A DNA stretch of 46,065 bases from Owenweeksia sp. (GTDB lineage: Bacteria; Bacteroidota; Bacteroidia; Flavobacteriales; Schleiferiaceae), in NCBI GenBank assembly GCA_028277105.1, contig JANQHO010000128.1, positions 1-46,065 of the forward strand, in the 5' to 3' direction. Shown piece by piece: positions 28,097 to 38,666 of the stretch (position 1 is its first letter; each line of letters opens with the position of its first letter). The notes under the pieces are model-generated. The model worked only from the letters and a program-made list of their open reading frames with translations, was not told where the DNA came from and made no database searches. The position numbers and the translations under genes are program-made.

Positions 28097-29434
28097 TTAA
28101 AAAGCACTAACGGTGCGTCCTTTTAGTTTACCGGACTTCATTAAACCGTCATAATGCCTGTTTAATAAATAACTTTCTATTTGTTGTAATGTGTCTAAAA
28201 CTACACCTACCATAATCAGCAGGCTGGTACCACCATAGAAATAGGCAAATTGTGTATTAACTCCTGCCAACATGGCAAAAGCTGGTAAAATAGCCAATAA
28301 CGCCAGAAATATAGAACCCGGTAGTGTTATCCTGGATAGTACCGTATCTAAAAATTCTGCTGTCTGCTTACCTGGTTTGATACCGGGAATAAAACCTCCG
28401 TTGCGCTTCAAATCTTCAGCCATTTGGTTGGTGTTCACCTGAATAGCAGTATAGAAGTAGGTAAAGAGAATGATCATCACAGCAAATAAGAAGTTGTACC
28501 AGAAGCCCTGGATGTTGCCAAACATGGTCAATAACCAGTTGGCATCGCTGCTATCAGAACCTGAAACTGTAAGCACAGTAATGGGAATAAACATAATAGC
28601 CTGGGCAAAAATAATAGGCATAACACCTGCAGCATTCACTTTAAGAGGTATGTACTGACGAGCCATATTACCGGCATAAGTCCTGCCTCCTGCGGTACGT
28701 TTGGCGTATTGAACCGGAATTTTTCTGACTGCTTGAACAAGAGCTACTGACAAGAGAATTACGATCATTAAGGCAGCAATCTCTACTATGAAAAGAACTA
28801 AACCTCCACCTTCGTCCACTTTAGAAGCAAATTCCTGAAGAAATGCCTGGGGTAAGGTGGCAATAATACCTACCATAATTAAAAGAGAAATACCATTACC
28901 TATCCCTTTATCGGTAATCCTTTCTCCTAACCACATAGCAAACACGGTACCTGCTACTAACACAACGATAGAAGTGGTCCAGAAAGTAGAAGCCGTAATA
29001 GTGAGCGCCACGTTCTGAGCCATCAGGTTTGCCAGGTAGCTGGGTGCCTGTACCGCTGTTATGGCAATAGTCAAAAAGCGGGTAATTTGATTTACCTTTC
29101 TACGTCCGCTCTCTCCTTCCCTCTGCATTTTCTGAATTGAAGGAACAGCCATACCAAGTAACTGGATTACAATGGAAGCAGAGATGTAAGGCATAATACC
29201 CAGAGCCAGGATAGAGGCATTGGCAAAAGCCCCTCCGGTAAAGGCATTGAGTATTCCAAGTATCCCACCAGAAGTTTGATCCCTTAGATCTGTTAAACTG
29301 GAAGGATCGATCCCAGGTAAAACCACATTGGAACCCAATCTGTAAATCAAAAGTAAACCCAGGGTGAGCAGTATTCTCTCCCTCAGTTCTTCAATTTTCC
29401 AGATATTCTTAAGTGTATCTATAAAACGTTTCAT
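28097..29434 (-). CDS. secY: Preprotein translocase subunit SecY
   Basis: The channel of the Sec translocon, 445 residues with ten spans. [29 protein letters not shown], the [20 protein letters not shown] loop and [20 protein letters not shown] are typical. The proteins with signal peptides in this window would pass through it. Lies 13 bases after rplO. Confidence 0.99.
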   Translation of the reverse strand: MKRFIDTLKNIWKIEELRERILLTLGLLLIYRLGSNVVLPGIDPSSLTDLRDQTSGGILGILNAFTGGAFANASILALGIMPYISASIVIQLLGMAVPSIQKMQREGESGRRKVNQITRFLTIAITAVQAPSYLANLMAQNVALTITASTFWTTSIVVLVAGTVFAMWLGERITDKGIGNGISLLIMVGIIATLPQAFLQEFASKVDEGGGLVLFIVEIAALMIVILLSVALVQAVRKIPVQYAKRTAGGRTYAGNMARQYIPLKVNAAGVMPIIFAQAIMFIPITVLTVSGSDSSDANWLLTMFGNIQGFWYNFLFAVMIILFTYFYTAIQVNTNQMAEDLKRNGGFIPGIKPGKQTAEFLDTVLSRITLPGSIFLALLAILPAFAMLAGVNTQFAYFYGGTSLLIMVGVVLDTLQQIESYLLNRHYDGLMKSGKLKGRTVSAF

Positions 29435-29447
29435 GCACTGGGCTTAC

Positions 29448-29897
29448 TTACAGGGTTTTGGCCTCGCCTCCTTGGGCTTCAATAGCGGCTTTGGCTGACT
29501 TGGAGAAAGCATGTACTTCTACAGTTAGCTTAACCTTTAATTCACCTCTACCTAAAATTTTAACTCTTTCCTTTTTTGATACTAGGCCATTGTTAACAAG
29601 GGTTTCAATGGTAACTGTATCATCCACTTTTTTGTTATCAACCAAGCTTTGAAGGGTATCCAGATTAAGACCGGTATACTCAACCCGGTTGAAGTTCTTA
29701 AAACCAAACTTGGGAACCCTGCGCTGAAGCGGCATCTGACCTCCTTCAAAACCAATCTTGCTTTTGTAGCCACTGCGGGATTTAGCTCCTTTGTGACCAC
29801 GGGTAGCAGTACCACCGTGTCCGGAACCCTGTCCACGGGCGATTCTTTTAGTTGATTTTACTGAACCTTTTGCTGGTTTAAGGCTGCTTAAGTTCAT
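29448..29897 (-). CDS. rplO: 50S ribosomal protein uL15
   Basis: 149 residues. The glycine-rich N-terminus RIARGQGSGHGGTATRGHKG and FEGGQMPLQRRVPKFGF are typical; the C-terminal fold ends in VEVHAFSKSAKAAIEAQGG. Lies between rpmD (18 bases) and secY (13 bases). Confidence 0.99.
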   Translation of the reverse strand: MNLSSLKPAKGSVKSTKRIARGQGSGHGGTATRGHKGAKSRSGYKSKIGFEGGQMPLQRRVPKFGFKNFNRVEYTGLNLDTLQSLVDNKKVDDTVTIETLVNNGLVSKKERVKILGRGELKVKLTVEVHAFSKSAKAAIEAQGGEAKTL

Positions 29898-29915
29898 CCT
29901 TACAATATTTTGCTA

Positions 29916-30098
29916 TTACTTAACTTCTTCTACCTCTATCAGGTGAGCCACTTTAGCTAACATTCCTTCAATTTGAGGATTAAGCTCGTGTTCCACTACC
30001 TGATTCATTTTACGCAATCCCAAGGCCTGCATGGTTTTCTTTTGGTCTGCAGGTCTTTTGATCTGGCTTCTTATTTGTTTAACTCTTATAGTTGCCAT
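29916..30098 (-). CDS. rpmD: 50S ribosomal protein uL30
   Basis: 60 residues, matching the short bacterial L30: MATIRVKQIRSQIKRPADQK, LGLRKMNQVVEHELNPQI. Twelve bases after rpsE. Confidence 0.98.
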   Translation of the reverse strand: MATIRVKQIRSQIKRPADQKKTMQALGLRKMNQVVEHELNPQIEGMLAKVAHLIEVEEVK

Positions 30099-30110
30099 TA
30101 CAATCTCTTA

Positions 30111-30635
30111 TTAGCCGTTAAATACTCTCTCCATCGTAATGCCACGGGTTTTGGCAATAGTGCCTGCATCTCTCATCTTCAAAAGGGCATCAAAAGTAGC
30201 TTTAACCACATTATGAGGGTTAGACGAACCTTTTGATTTAGCCAGTACATCGTGTACACCTACACTTTCCAATACGGCACGCATCGCACCACCGGCAATT
30301 ACCCCGGTACCATTGGAAGCAGGACGAAGGAAAACTCTTGCACCACCATATTTACCATTTTCAGCGTGGGGAATGGTATTTTTTACCAATGGGATACGAA
30401 CCAGATTTTTCTTGGCGTCTTCAATTCCTTTCTGGATAGCTTCCGATACTTCTTTGGACTTGCCTAAACCAAAACCGACAACTCCTTTCTCGTCACCTAC
30501 TACTACTATAGCTGAAAAACCGAAGGTTCTACCTCCCTTGGTTACCTTGGTAACTCTTTGAACACCAACCAAACGGTCAGTAAGTTCTAATCCGCTGGGC
30601 TTTACTCTGGTAATATTTTTATGGCCTTTTATCAT
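30111..30635 (-). CDS. rpsE: 30S ribosomal protein uS5
   Basis: 174 residues, important for decoding accuracy. [39 protein letters not shown] and the C-terminal fold with [20 protein letters not shown] and [15 protein letters not shown] are visible. Ten bases after rplR. Confidence 0.99.
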   Translation of the reverse strand: MIKGHKNITRVKPSGLELTDRLVGVQRVTKVTKGGRTFGFSAIVVVGDEKGVVGFGLGKSKEVSEAIQKGIEDAKKNLVRIPLVKNTIPHAENGKYGGARVFLRPASNGTGVIAGGAMRAVLESVGVHDVLAKSKGSSNPHNVVKATFDALLKMRDAGTIAKTRGITMERVFNG

Positions 30636-30645
30636 GAGCTAATGC

Positions 30646-30999
30646 TTAAAATTTTAATCCTCCTTCTCTGGCTCCTTCTGCCAACGATTTTACTCTTCCG
30701 TGATACAAATATCCTCCGCGATCAAAGGAACAGTTTTCTACTCCTGCTGCTTTGGCTTTTTCAGCCAATTTCAAACCTACTGCTTTAGCAATATCCGCTT
30801 TAACGCCTTCGGCATTAAGGTCTTTTTCTTTAGAAGAGGCAGCTGCAATGGTTTTACCTTCGATATCGTTAACCAATTGGGCATAAATCTCTTTGTTGCT
30901 ACGGTATACAGAAAGTCTGGGTCTTTCAGCGGTACCCTTTATCGTCTTCCTGATCCTGTTGCGGATTCTTTGCCTTCTTTCAGTTTTAGTTAGTGCCAT
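30646..30999 (-). CDS. rplR: 50S ribosomal protein uL18
   Basis: 117 residues, binds 5S r[41 protein letters not shown] and the end [19 protein letters not shown] are typical. Seven bases after rplF. Confidence 0.99.
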   Translation of the reverse strand: MALTKTERRQRIRNRIRKTIKGTAERPRLSVYRSNKEIYAQLVNDIEGKTIAAASSKEKDLNAEGVKADIAKAVGLKLAEKAKAAGVENCSFDRGGYLYHGRVKSLAEGAREGGLKF

Positions 31000-31006
31000 T
31001 TCTCAA

Positions 31007-31558
31007 TTATTTACTAGCGGTTTTACCGGCTTTTCTTCTTATGTATTCACCTACAAAGCGAACTCCTTTTCCTTTGTATGGCTCAGGTTTGCGGAAAGAG
31101 CGGATCTTAGCTGCCACCGTACCCAAAAGCTGTTTATCGTGGCTTTTGAGAATTACAATAGGATTTTTACCCTTTTCTGTTTGAGTTTCCACTTTTACTT
31201 CCGATGGAATCTCAAAGAGAATGTTGTGTGAGTACCCCAGAGCTAAGTCGAGTTTCTGACCTTGATTGGAGGCGCGATAACCTACACCAACCAATTCCAG
31301 TTTTTTCTCAAACCCTTCACTTACGCCTGCCATCATATTGGCTAACAGGGCTCGATACAAACCGTGATAAGCACGGGTCTGCTTTTCTTCATTGGTCCTT
31401 TCTACGGTAAGGATACCATTGTCCAACTTTATAGATAAAGAAGGATCGACCTCCTGGCTCAATTCACCCAACTTGCCTTTTACACTTATGTGGTTACCGT
31501 TTATATTTACCTGAACGCCATCAGGTACAGTAATCGGTGCTTTTCCTACTCTTGACAT
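31007..31558 (-). CDS. rplF: 50S ribosomal protein uL6
   Basis: 183 residues with two L6 folds. MSRVGKAPITVPDGVQVNI at the start and FRKPEPYKGKGVRFVGEYI near the end; sits by the sarcin-ricin loop. It lies 23 bases after rpsH. Confidence 0.99.
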   Translation of the reverse strand: MSRVGKAPITVPDGVQVNINGNHISVKGKLGELSQEVDPSLSIKLDNGILTVERTNEEKQTRAYHGLYRALLANMMAGVSEGFEKKLELVGVGYRASNQGQKLDLALGYSHNILFEIPSEVKVETQTEKGKNPIVILKSHDKQLLGTVAAKIRSFRKPEPYKGKGVRFVGEYIRRKAGKTASK

Positions 31559-31581
31559 AGCTCCTTAATACTTTGCTTTTA

Positions 31582-31980
31582 TTAATATACGTAGCACAAA
31601 ACTTCGCCACCCACATTTTCCTGGCGGGCTTGCTTATCGGTCATTACTCCTTTGGAGGTTGACACTATAGCAACTCCCAGGCCATTTATCACTCGTGGCA
31701 GTTCTTTACTACCTGCATATTTTCTCAAACCCGGCTTACTGGCTCTTTCAAGTGAGCGAATAGCCGACTCATTGGTTATACGGTCATACTTAAGAGCAAT
31801 CTTAATGATACCCTGTTTATCGTTATCCTCAAACTTATAGTTTGTGATATACCCTTGTTCGTGCAATATTTTAGTCATTTCCTTTTTAAGGTTTGAAGCA
31901 GGGATCTCCACTAATTTGTGACCTGCCAAAATAGCATTGCGAACACGAGTTAAATAGTCTGCTATAGGATCTGTTACCAT
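31582..31980 (-). CDS. rpsH: 30S ribosomal protein uS8
   Basis: 132 residues, central 16S rRNA binder and in E. coli the repressor of the spc operon. [38 protein letters not shown] and GGEVLCYVY are typical. Lies 11 bases after rpsN. Confidence 0.99.
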   Translation of the reverse strand: MVTDPIADYLTRVRNAILAGHKLVEIPASNLKKEMTKILHEQGYITNYKFEDNDKQGIIKIALKYDRITNESAIRSLERASKPGLRKYAGSKELPRVINGLGVAIVSTSKGVMTDKQARQENVGGEVLCYVY

Positions 31981-31991
31981 TACTCTTTACT

Positions 31992-32261
31992 TTACCAACT
32001 TGCCTTTTTAACTCCAGGAATAAGACCACTATTAGCCATTTCCCTGAAGGTTACCCTTGAAATTCCGAACTGACGCATATACCCTTTTGGGCGACCGGTT
32101 AACTTACAACGGTTGTGCAGCCTTACGGGCGAAGCGTTTTTAGGAAGCTTCTGTAAGCCTTCGTAATCACCGGCTGCCTTAAGAGCCGCGCGCTTTTCGG
32201 CATACTTATCTACCAACTTTTGCCGCTTTACTTCACGGGCTTTCATTGATTCTTTAGCCAT
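31992..32261 (-). CDS. rpsN: 30S ribosomal protein uS14, zinc-free long form
   Basis: The 89-residue length and the motif [19 protein letters not shown] identify the long, zinc-free S14; the short zinc form would have four cysteines in about 61 residues. One cysteine only is present. Two bases after rplE. Confidence 0.99.
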   Translation of the reverse strand: MAKESMKAREVKRQKLVDKYAEKRAALKAAGDYEGLQKLPKNASPVRLHNRCKLTGRPKGYMRQFGISRVTFREMANSGLIPGVKKASW

Positions 32262-32263
32262 AA

Positions 32264-32812
32264 TTATTTCTTAAATGGTAAACCAAATTTTTCTAATAAT
32301 GCTTTCGCTTCCTTATCTGTATTAGCAGATGTTACGAAGCTTATATCCATACCTGAGATACGACTAACCTTATCAATATCGATCTCAGGGTAAATTATCT
32401 GTTCACTAATACCTAAAGTATAGTTACCACGTCCGTCAAAGCCATTTTTCTTGATTCCGCTGAAATCGCGAATACGGGGTAATGAGCTCCAGATCAAACG
32501 CTCGAGAAACTCATACATTTTGTCGCTTCGCAAAGTAACTTTAGCCCCTATAGGCATCCCCTTCCTCAACTTAAAGTTAGAGATGTCTTTTTTAGAGTAC
32601 GTAGGAACTGCTTTTTGACCGGCAATAATGGTCATCTCATTAACAGCATACTCAATCAGCTTTTTATCTGCCGTAGCAGCTCCAACCCCTTGAGATAAGA
32701 CTATCTTCTTTAAGCGGGGGACTTCCATCACGTTGGAATAAGAGAACTCTTCCTTTAAAGCCGGAACAATTTCCTCGTGATATTTCTTCTTTAAATTTGG
32801 TACGTAGCTCAT
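32264..32812 (-). CDS. rplE: 50S ribosomal protein uL5
   Basis: 182 residues from the ATG at 32812; binds 5S r[38 protein letters not shown] and [10 protein letters not shown] are typical. The ATG shares one base with the TGA of rplX (TGATG), so translation is likely coupled. A GTG one codon earlier is possible but less likely. Confidence 0.98.
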   Translation of the reverse strand: MSYVPNLKKKYHEEIVPALKEEFSYSNVMEVPRLKKIVLSQGVGAATADKKLIEYAVNEMTIIAGQKAVPTYSKKDISNFKLRKGMPIGAKVTLRSDKMYEFLERLIWSSLPRIRDFSGIKKNGFDGRGNYTLGISEQIIYPEIDIDKVSRISGMDISFVTSANTDKEAKALLEKFGLPFKK

Positions 32813-33141
32813 CACTTATCAGTCTCTTGAGTTTCTTCTTTTAGCTTGGGATATCTTGCCAGCTTGCCACTATCATCTTTTTTTCTTCCTACACGCACAG
32901 CTTTTCCCGATTTAGGATCAACGTACATCAAGTTTGAAAGATGAATAGGTGATTCGGTTTCTCGAATGCCTCCCTCTGGGTTAGAAGCACTGGGCTTCTC
33001 GTGTTTCTTAACCAGGTTAATGCCTTCTACAATGGCCTTGTTTTTAACGGGTAACATCTCTAAAATAACACCCTGCTGACCCTTGTGCTCTCCGGCCAGT
33101 ATCTTAACGGTATCTCCTTTTTTTACGTGAAACTTTGCCAT
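32812..33141 (-). CDS. rplX: 50S ribosomal protein uL24
   Basis: 109 residues from the ATG at 33141 ([20 protein letters not shown]), an early assembly protein. The KOW motif [17 protein letters not shown] and the end with [14 protein letters not shown] are clear. Another ATG two codons upstream at 33147 is equally possible; a longer frame from a TTG is rejected. Overlaps rplE by 1 base. Confidence 0.98.
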   Translation of the reverse strand: MAKFHVKKGDTVKILAGEHKGQQGVILEMLPVKNKAIVEGINLVKKHEKPSASNPEGGIRETESPIHLSNLMYVDPKSGKAVRVGRKKDDSGKLARYPKLKEETQETDK

Positions 33142-33151
33142 CGTCATATTT

Positions 33152-33520
33152 TTATAATACCTCTGGTGCCAGAGATACAATTTTCATATATTGTTTTTCG
33201 CGCAACTCACGGGATACCGGACCAAAAACACGGGTTCCCCTCATTTCGCCCTGAGCATTTAACAGTACACAGGCATTATCGTCAAAACGGATGTATGATC
33301 CGTCTGGTCTGCGAACCTCTTTTTTAGTTCTTACCACTACAGCAGTGGAAACCTGGCCTTTTTTCACATTGCCCGAAGGAGTAGATTCCTTTACTGAAAC
33401 TACGATCTTGTCTCCTACTGAGGCATAACGCCTACGGGTACCACCCAAAACCCGGATACAAAGTACCTCTTTAGCTCCGGTGTTATCTGCAACTTTTAAT
33501 CTTGATTCTTGCTGCAACAT
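33152..33520 (-). CDS. rplN: 50S ribosomal protein uL14
   Basis: 122 residues, universal length. [20 protein letters not shown], the [14 protein letters not shown] stretch and [20 protein letters not shown] are diagnostic. Two bases after rpsQ. Confidence 0.99.
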   Translation of the reverse strand: MLQQESRLKVADNTGAKEVLCIRVLGGTRRRYASVGDKIVVSVKESTPSGNVKKGQVSTAVVVRTKKEVRRPDGSYIRFDDNACVLLNAQGEMRGTRVFGPVSRELREKQYMKIVSLAPEVL

Positions 33521-33522
33521 GA

Positions 33523-33801
33523 TTACTTAGCCCTTTCAATTATTTCTACTAATCTCCACCTTTTGGTCTTGCTCAACGGACGAGTTTCCATAATGCGTAC
33601 GGTATCACCCTCATTGCACTCGTTTTTCTCATCGTGAGCATGGAACTTTTGGGTAAGCTTAATAAACTTACCGTATATAGGGTGCTTTTTCCTTCTTTCA
33701 ACAGTAACAACAATAGACTTATCCATTTTGCTACTCTTCACAACACCTATACGCTCCTTTCTCAAATTTCTTTTCTGTACTGTTTCTTGTTCCATATCCA
33801 T
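33523..33801 (-). CDS. rpsQ: 30S ribosomal protein uS17
   Basis: About 90 residues, 16S rRNA 5' domain. [39 protein letters not shown] and [16 protein letters not shown] are typical. ATG codons at 33801 and 33795 are both possible starts. Eight bases after rpmC. Confidence 0.98.
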   Translation of the reverse strand: MDMEQETVQKRNLRKERIGVVKSSKMDKSIVVTVERRKKHPIYGKFIKLTQKFHAHDEKNECNEGDTVRIMETRPLSKTKRWRLVEIIERAK

Positions 33802-33809
33802 CGGATGGT

Positions 33810-34016
33810 TTACTGTTCTCCGTTAATTTGACGGTTTCGCAACTCAGTAGCCAGGCGAGCAATATCTTTGCGTACAGCTTTTAAGTTAGAAGGACTTTCC
33901 AAAGGTGAGATGGAATGGGCCATCTTCATTTTGGAATAGTTAAGTCTTTCGTCTTCTAACTTCTCTTTAATTTCCTGAGTTGTCATTTCTCTTACTACAG
34001 ATGCTTTCATGTTCAT
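33810..34016 (-). CDS. rpmC: 50S ribosomal protein uL29
   Basis: 68 residues, two helices near the peptide exit tunnel: [20 protein letters not shown] and [23 protein letters not shown] at 34010 is an alternative start. Seven bases after rplP. Confidence 0.98.
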   Translation of the reverse strand: MNMKASVVREMTTQEIKEKLEDERLNYSKMKMAHSISPLESPSNLKAVRKDIARLATELRNRQINGEQ

Positions 34017-34023
34017 TTAAATT

Positions 34024-34446
34024 TTAGGCACCTACAAAATCTCTTCTAACTACAAATTTGGTCTTAACCGGTAGTTTCTGAGCAGCTAAGCGCAAAGCTT
34101 CTTTAGCGATCTCCTGGGAAATACCGTCAATTTCAAAGATGATACGGCCGGGCTTCACCACTGCTACCCAGTGATCCAAAGCACCTTTTCCTTTACCCAT
34201 TCTTACCTCTGCGGGCTTTTTGGTGATGGGCTTGTCCGGAAAAATACGAATCCAAAGCTGACCTTCCCTCTTCATATACCTGGTAGCGGCAATACGGGCG
34301 GCTTCTATCTGGCGGGAAGTGATAAATACATCATCTAAGGCTTTTATAGCGAAGCTTCCGAAGGCTATCGTAGTACCCCGATGGGAATTACCCTTCATCC
34401 TTCCTTTAAACTGCTTTCTGTGCTTTGTCTTTTTAGGCTGTAACAT
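34024..34446 (-). CDS. rplP: 50S ribosomal protein uL16
   Basis: 140 residues. [40 protein letters not shown] and [20 protein letters not shown] are visible; the arginine in VRMGKGKG is the position hydroxylated by YcfD in E. coli. Twenty bases after rpsC. Confidence 0.99.
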   Translation of the reverse strand: MLQPKKTKHRKQFKGRMKGNSHRGTTIAFGSFAIKALDDVFITSRQIEAARIAATRYMKREGQLWIRIFPDKPITKKPAEVRMGKGKGALDHWVAVVKPGRIIFEIDGISQEIAKEALRLAAQKLPVKTKFVVRRDFVGA

Positions 34447-34466
34447 TTCCTTAAGCTCTTAAAATC

Positions 34467-35189
34467 TTATTTCCTTTTTCTCCTGCGAGGTGCTCCACCA
34501 CCACCTTGTGGCTTTCCTCCACCTGTTTTCTTGGTAGTTCCAAGCAAGTTGCTCAAATCTCTTTTTCCGTAAACCTCACCTTTCATGATCCACACTTTAA
34601 AACCGATACGTCCATAAGTAGTATGGGCTTCAGCCAAAGCATAGTCTATGTCAGCACGGAAAGTGTGTAAAGGAGTACGTCCATCTTTATACATTTCTGA
34701 ACGTGCCATCTCTGCACCGTTCAATCTTCCTGAAGCCTGAATCTTGATTCCCTCAGCTCCCATCCTCATGGTAGCTGCAATGGCCATTTTAATAGCCCTG
34801 CGATAGCTGATACGGCCTTCTACCTGACGGGCTATACTATCGGCTACCAGTTTGGCATCCAGTTCAGGGCGTTTGATCTCAAAAATGTTGATCTGTACTT
34901 CTTTCCTGGTCAGCTTCTTCAACTCTTCTTTTAACTTATCTACTTCCTGACCTCCTTTACCAATAATAATTCCCGGACGGCTGGTTGTAATGGTAATGGT
35001 AACCAACTTAAGGGTACGTTCAATTATAATGCGGCTTACGCTGGCTTTAGCCAAACGTACATACAGATATTTCCTGATCTTGTCATCTTCGGCAATTTTG
35101 TCACCATAATCTCTGCCACCATACCAGTTGCTGTCCCAACCGCGGATATATCCTAATCTGTTACCTATCGGATTTGTTTTTTGTCCCAT
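34467..35189 (-). CDS. rpsC: 30S ribosomal protein uS3
   Basis: 240 residues, part of the mRNA entry tunnel. [20 protein letters not shown], the KH motif with [20 protein letters not shown], and [20 protein letters not shown] are clear. The tail is Gly/Lys/Arg-rich ([19 protein letters not shown]). Four bases after rplV. Confidence 0.99.
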   Translation of the reverse strand: MGQKTNPIGNRLGYIRGWDSNWYGGRDYGDKIAEDDKIRKYLYVRLAKASVSRIIIERTLKLVTITITTSRPGIIIGKGGQEVDKLKEELKKLTRKEVQINIFEIKRPELDAKLVADSIARQVEGRISYRRAIKMAIAATMRMGAEGIKIQASGRLNGAEMARSEMYKDGRTPLHTFRADIDYALAEAHTTYGRIGFKVWIMKGEVYGKRDLSNLLGTTKKTGGGKPQGGGGAPRRRKRK

Positions 35190-35193
35190 CCGG

Positions 35194-35643
35194 TTATGAA
35201 TTACTTTCTTCGTTAACTACTTCTTCGGTTTCTTCTACGACAGCCTCTTTATTGCGGGCATCAACAATCACGGTTACGTGATTACTCCTCTTGCGAATAC
35301 GGTGGGCTCTTCCCTGGGGAGCCGGTTGTATACGCTTCAGCATACGGGCGCTGTCTACATAAATTTCTTTTACAAAAAGGCCGGCCTCTTCCATACGGGC
35401 GCCTTCGTTTTTCTGTTCCCAGTTATTAAGTGCAGAAAGCAAGAGCTTTTCCAAACGGTTACTCGCTTCTTTGCCACTGTGCTTCAAGAGGAACAGGGCC
35501 TTTTCCACGTCCATTCCCCTTACCATATCGGCCATCAACCTCATTTTACGAGGGGAAGTAGGACAGTTGTTTAATTTAGCAATAGCGATGTCTTTTCTCG
35601 CTTCCTTAATTGCTTCTGCTGCTTGTCTTTTTCTGGCACCCAT
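35194..35643 (-). CDS. rplV: 50S ribosomal protein uL22
   Basis: 149 residues; its hairpin lines the exit tunnel (macrolide target area). [40 protein letters not shown] and HVTVIVDA are typical. It has a short acidic tail ([14 protein letters not shown]). Eleven bases after rpsS. Confidence 0.99.
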   Translation of the reverse strand: MGARKRQAAEAIKEARKDIAIAKLNNCPTSPRKMRLMADMVRGMDVEKALFLLKHSGKEASNRLEKLLLSALNNWEQKNEGARMEEAGLFVKEIYVDSARMLKRIQPAPQGRAHRIRKRSNHVTVIVDARNKEAVVEETEEVVNEESNS

Positions 35644-35654
35644 AACTTTGTTAA

Positions 35655-35936
35655 TTAACGCTTGCCTTTATCTTTCTTATTACCAGCATGTCCACGAAAA
35701 GTACGCGTGGGGGCGAACTCCCCTAACTTGTGACCTACCATATTCTCTGTTACATAAACAGGAACAAATGTCTTCCCGTTATGTACAGCTATGGTCAACC
35801 CTACAAAATCAGGGGTAATCATAGAAGCTCTGGACCAGGTCTTAATGATCGACTTCTTGCTGGACTCAGCATTCTGAAGTACTTTCCTCTCCAGTTTATA
35901 ATGAACAAATGGCGGTTTTTTAAGTGACCTTGGCAT
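35655..35936 (-). CDS. rpsS: 30S ribosomal protein uS19
   Basis: 93 residues of the 30S head. [40 protein letters not shown] and [14 protein letters not shown] are typical. Five bases after rplB. Confidence 0.99.
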   Translation of the reverse strand: MPRSLKKPPFVHYKLERKVLQNAESSKKSIIKTWSRASMITPDFVGLTIAVHNGKTFVPVYVTENMVGHKLGEFAPTRTFRGHAGNKKDKGKR

Positions 35937-35941
35937 ACTGT

Positions 35942-36766
35942 TTATTTTTTCCTTCTTTCAATAATATATCTGTTCGACTCTTTCTTGGGGGTACGTGTTT
36001 TATAACCTTTAGCAGGAATACCGTTCCTGGAGCGAGGATGACCTCCCGATGCTCTTCCTTCACCACCACCCATGGGGTGATCTACCGGGTTCATAACTAC
36101 ACCGCGAACACGTGGCCTTCTTCCCAGCCAACGGTTTCTACCGGCCTTACCAGAAACTATAAGGGCGTGATCGGAATTGCCAACCGCACCTATAGTAGCT
36201 TTGCAAGTAGTCAATATCATACGCGTCTCACCACTAGGCAACTTTATGATAGCATACTTACCATCTCTAGCCGAAAGTTGGGCAAAAGAACCGGCACTGC
36301 GAGCAATACTAGCTCCCTGACCAGGACGCATCTCGATACAACTTATCACAGTACCTAATGGTATATCTGATAAATATAGAGCGTTGCCTATTTCAGGAGA
36401 AGCACCTTTACCGCTCATAATAGTTTGTCCTTGCTGTAATCCATTGGGGGCAATGATATATCTCTTCTCACCGTCAACATAAACAGCCAGTGCAATACGG
36501 GCTGAACGGTTGGGATCGTACTCAACAGATTTAATAGTAGCAGGTATACCGTCCTTATCTCTTTTGAAATCGATAATACGGTATTTCTGTTTGTGACCAC
36601 CCCCTACATTTCGGATAGTCATCTTACCGGAATTATTTCTGCCGCCTTTCTTACTCTTGCCTTTAACAAGAGATTTCTCTGACTTGGCTCCGGTTAAGGT
36701 GTTAAAGTCACTAACTACCTTAAATCGCTGTCCGGGTGTTACCGGTTTTAGTTTCCTTACTCCCAT
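35942..36766 (-). CDS. rplB: 50S ribosomal protein uL2
   Basis: 274 residues, needed for subunit joining and peptidyl transfer. [40 protein letters not shown] and [20 protein letters not shown], which carries the conserved histidine, are visible. Five bases after rplW. Confidence 0.99.
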   Translation of the reverse strand: MGVRKLKPVTPGQRFKVVSDFNTLTGAKSEKSLVKGKSKKGGRNNSGKMTIRNVGGGHKQKYRIIDFKRDKDGIPATIKSVEYDPNRSARIALAVYVDGEKRYIIAPNGLQQGQTIMSGKGASPEIGNALYLSDIPLGTVISCIEMRPGQGASIARSAGSFAQLSARDGKYAIIKLPSGETRMILTTCKATIGAVGNSDHALIVSGKAGRNRWLGRRPRVRGVVMNPVDHPMGGGEGRASGGHPRSRNGIPAKGYKTRTPKKESNRYIIERRKK

Positions 36767-36771
36767 CAGTC

Positions 36772-37062
36772 TTATATATTACTGTACAGATCTATAGTTT
36801 CTCCACTTCTTACCTCTACAATAGCCTTTTTGTAAGAACCAGTGTTACCGGAAACTATACCATTTTTGGTATAGCGGGTTTTCTTTTTTCCAGGAACTAT
36901 CATAGTTCTGACATTTTCCACACCAACGCCATAAGCTTCCTGGACGGCCTGCTTGATCTGTACCTTATTGGCCTTTTTATCTACTACAAAGGCAAAACGA
37001 TTATTATCTTCACTATCGCTGGTAGCCTTTTCCGTAATTATTGGTCTTATCAGGATGCCCAT
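36772..37062 (-). CDS. rplW: 50S ribosomal protein uL23
   Basis: 96 residues at the exit tunnel, docking site for trigger factor and [22 protein letters not shown] and [20 protein letters not shown] are typical. Three bases after rplD. Confidence 0.98.
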   Translation of the reverse strand: MGILIRPIITEKATSDSEDNNRFAFVVDKKANKVQIKQAVQEAYGVGVENVRTMIVPGKKKTRYTKNGIVSGNTGSYKKAIVEVRSGETIDLYSNI

Positions 37063-37065
37063 GGC

Positions 37066-37695
37066 TTATTTTGTTAATACGTTTTGCAATTTTTCCAACG
37101 AATCTTCAGTTAAAACCACGTTTTGCGCATTCATAACGCCATAAGTGTTTATATCTGAAGCAGTTACAACGTCAGATCCCTTAAAATTTCGGGACGACAA
37201 ATATACAGTTTTATTTAACTCTCCAAGGACTACCAGTGATTTTTTGCCGTCCAGTCCTAAAGCTTTCAGAACCTGTGCAAAATCTTTTGTTTTGGGAGCT
37301 TCAAAATTAAAGCTGTCCACTACCTGAATACTATTCTCTCCTGCCTTAATACTAAGGGCTGATCTACGGGCTAAAGCTTTCAACTTTTTGTTGAGTTTGA
37401 AACCGTAATTACGGGGACGTGGGCCGAATACTGTACCTCCACCGCGTTGGATAGGTGACCTTAATGAGCCTACCCTGGCATTTCCCGTGCCTTTCTGGCG
37501 AAAGAATTTTTTTGTAGTACGGGCGATCTCACCGCGTTCTTTGGCCTTGTGGGTACCCTGGCGCTGGTTGGCCAGATATTGCTTTACATCCAGGTAAATA
37601 GCGTGATGATTGGGCTCTACCTTGAAAAGCTCATCTGGCAGGTTTACTTTGCGACCTGTCTCTTTTCCTTCTTTGTTTAATACCGGTAATTCCAT
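37066..37695 (-). CDS. rplD: 50S ribosomal protein uL4
   Basis: 209 residues from the ATG at 37695. [20 protein letters not shown], the tunnel loop [20 protein letters not shown] and [19 protein letters not shown] are typical. In E. coli L4 represses the S10 operon. The ATG overlaps the rplC stop by one base (TGATG). Confidence 0.98.
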   Translation of the reverse strand: MELPVLNKEGKETGRKVNLPDELFKVEPNHHAIYLDVKQYLANQRQGTHKAKERGEIARTTKKFFRQKGTGNARVGSLRSPIQRGGGTVFGPRPRNYGFKLNKKLKALARRSALSIKAGENSIQVVDSFNFEAPKTKDFAQVLKALGLDGKKSLVVLGELNKTVYLSSRNFKGSDVVTASDINTYGVMNAQNVVLTEDSLEKLQNVLTK

Positions 37696-38312
37696 CACTT
37701 GGTAATTATTACGTATGAATTTTTTGCTCCGGGAACGGAACCGCTAACAACCAAAAGGTTCTTCTCTTTGTCTACTTTGAGTACGCGCAGATTTTCTATC
37801 ATCACCTGGGCATTTCCGGTGCGACCTGCCATCTTCATTCCTTTGAATACTCTTGAGGGATCAGAACCAGCACCTATAGAACCGGGGGCACGTAGACGGT
37901 TGTGCTGGCCGTGAGTAGACTGACCTACCCCGCCAAAACCGTGGCGCTTAACTACACCCTGAAAACCTTTTCCTTTTGAAGTACCGGAAACATCGACAAA
38001 TTCTCCTTCTTCGAAAATATCAACTGCGATCTCATCACCCAAGTTGACTTCCTGTTCGAGGGAGTCAATTTCTATAGTACGAGCTTTGGGAGTAGTTCCG
38101 GCTTTTTTGAAGTGACCTATCTGAGGCCGGGCAACATTTTTTTCGGTTTTGTCACCATAGGCGATCTGAATCGCGTCATATCCGTCTGTATCAGTGGTTT
38201 TTAATTGGGTAACCACACATGGACCAGCCTCGATAACGGTACAAGCTATGTTTTTACCGTTTTCGTCAAAGAGGCTTGTCATTCCGATCTTTTTTCCGAT
38301 CAATCCAGGCAT
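37695..38312 (-). CDS. rplC: 50S ribosomal protein uL3
   Basis: 205 residues near the peptidyl transferase centre. [39 protein letters not shown] and [20 protein letters not shown] are typical. It follows rpsJ by 37 bases and couples to rplD. Confidence 0.99.
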   Translation of the reverse strand: MPGLIGKKIGMTSLFDENGKNIACTVIEAGPCVVTQLKTTDTDGYDAIQIAYGDKTEKNVARPQIGHFKKAGTTPKARTIEIDSLEQEVNLGDEIAVDIFEEGEFVDVSGTSKGKGFQGVVKRHGFGGVGQSTHGQHNRLRAPGSIGAGSDPSRVFKGMKMAGRTGNAQVMIENLRVLKVDKEKNLLVVSGSVPGAKNSYVIITK

Positions 38313-38349
38313 TTGACCTAAATTTTAATGGTTATTTAAAAATATCTAC

Positions 38350-38655
38350 TTACACTTTTATCTCCACTTCCACACCACTGGGTAGCTCTAATCTCATTAA
38401 AGCATCAATCGTTTTGGAAGAGGAAGAATATATATCCATCAGCCTCTTGTAGGAGGACAGTTGGAATTGTTCCCTCGACTTTTTGTTTACGTGAGGGGAA
38501 CGCAGCACTGTATAAATACGCTTATGGGTAGGAATTGGAATAGGTCCGCTCACTACCGCTCCGGTACTCTTTACAGTTTTTACGATCTTCTCCGCTGACT
38601 TATCAACCAGATTATGATCGTAGGATTTCAATTTTATTCTTATTCTCTGAGCCAT
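38350..38655 (-). CDS. rpsJ: 30S ribosomal protein uS10
   Basis: 101 residues, first of the classical S10 operon genes and NusE of transcription antitermination. [40 protein letters not shown] and [17 protein letters not shown] are typical. It lies only 11 bases after fusA, so no tuf gene separates the str and S10 clusters. Confidence 0.99.
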   Translation of the reverse strand: MAQRIRIKLKSYDHNLVDKSAEKIVKTVKSTGAVVSGPIPIPTHKRIYTVLRSPHVNKKSREQFQLSSYKRLMDIYSSSSKTIDALMRLELPSGVEVEIKV

Positions 38656-38666
38656 CGTTTATCTTT

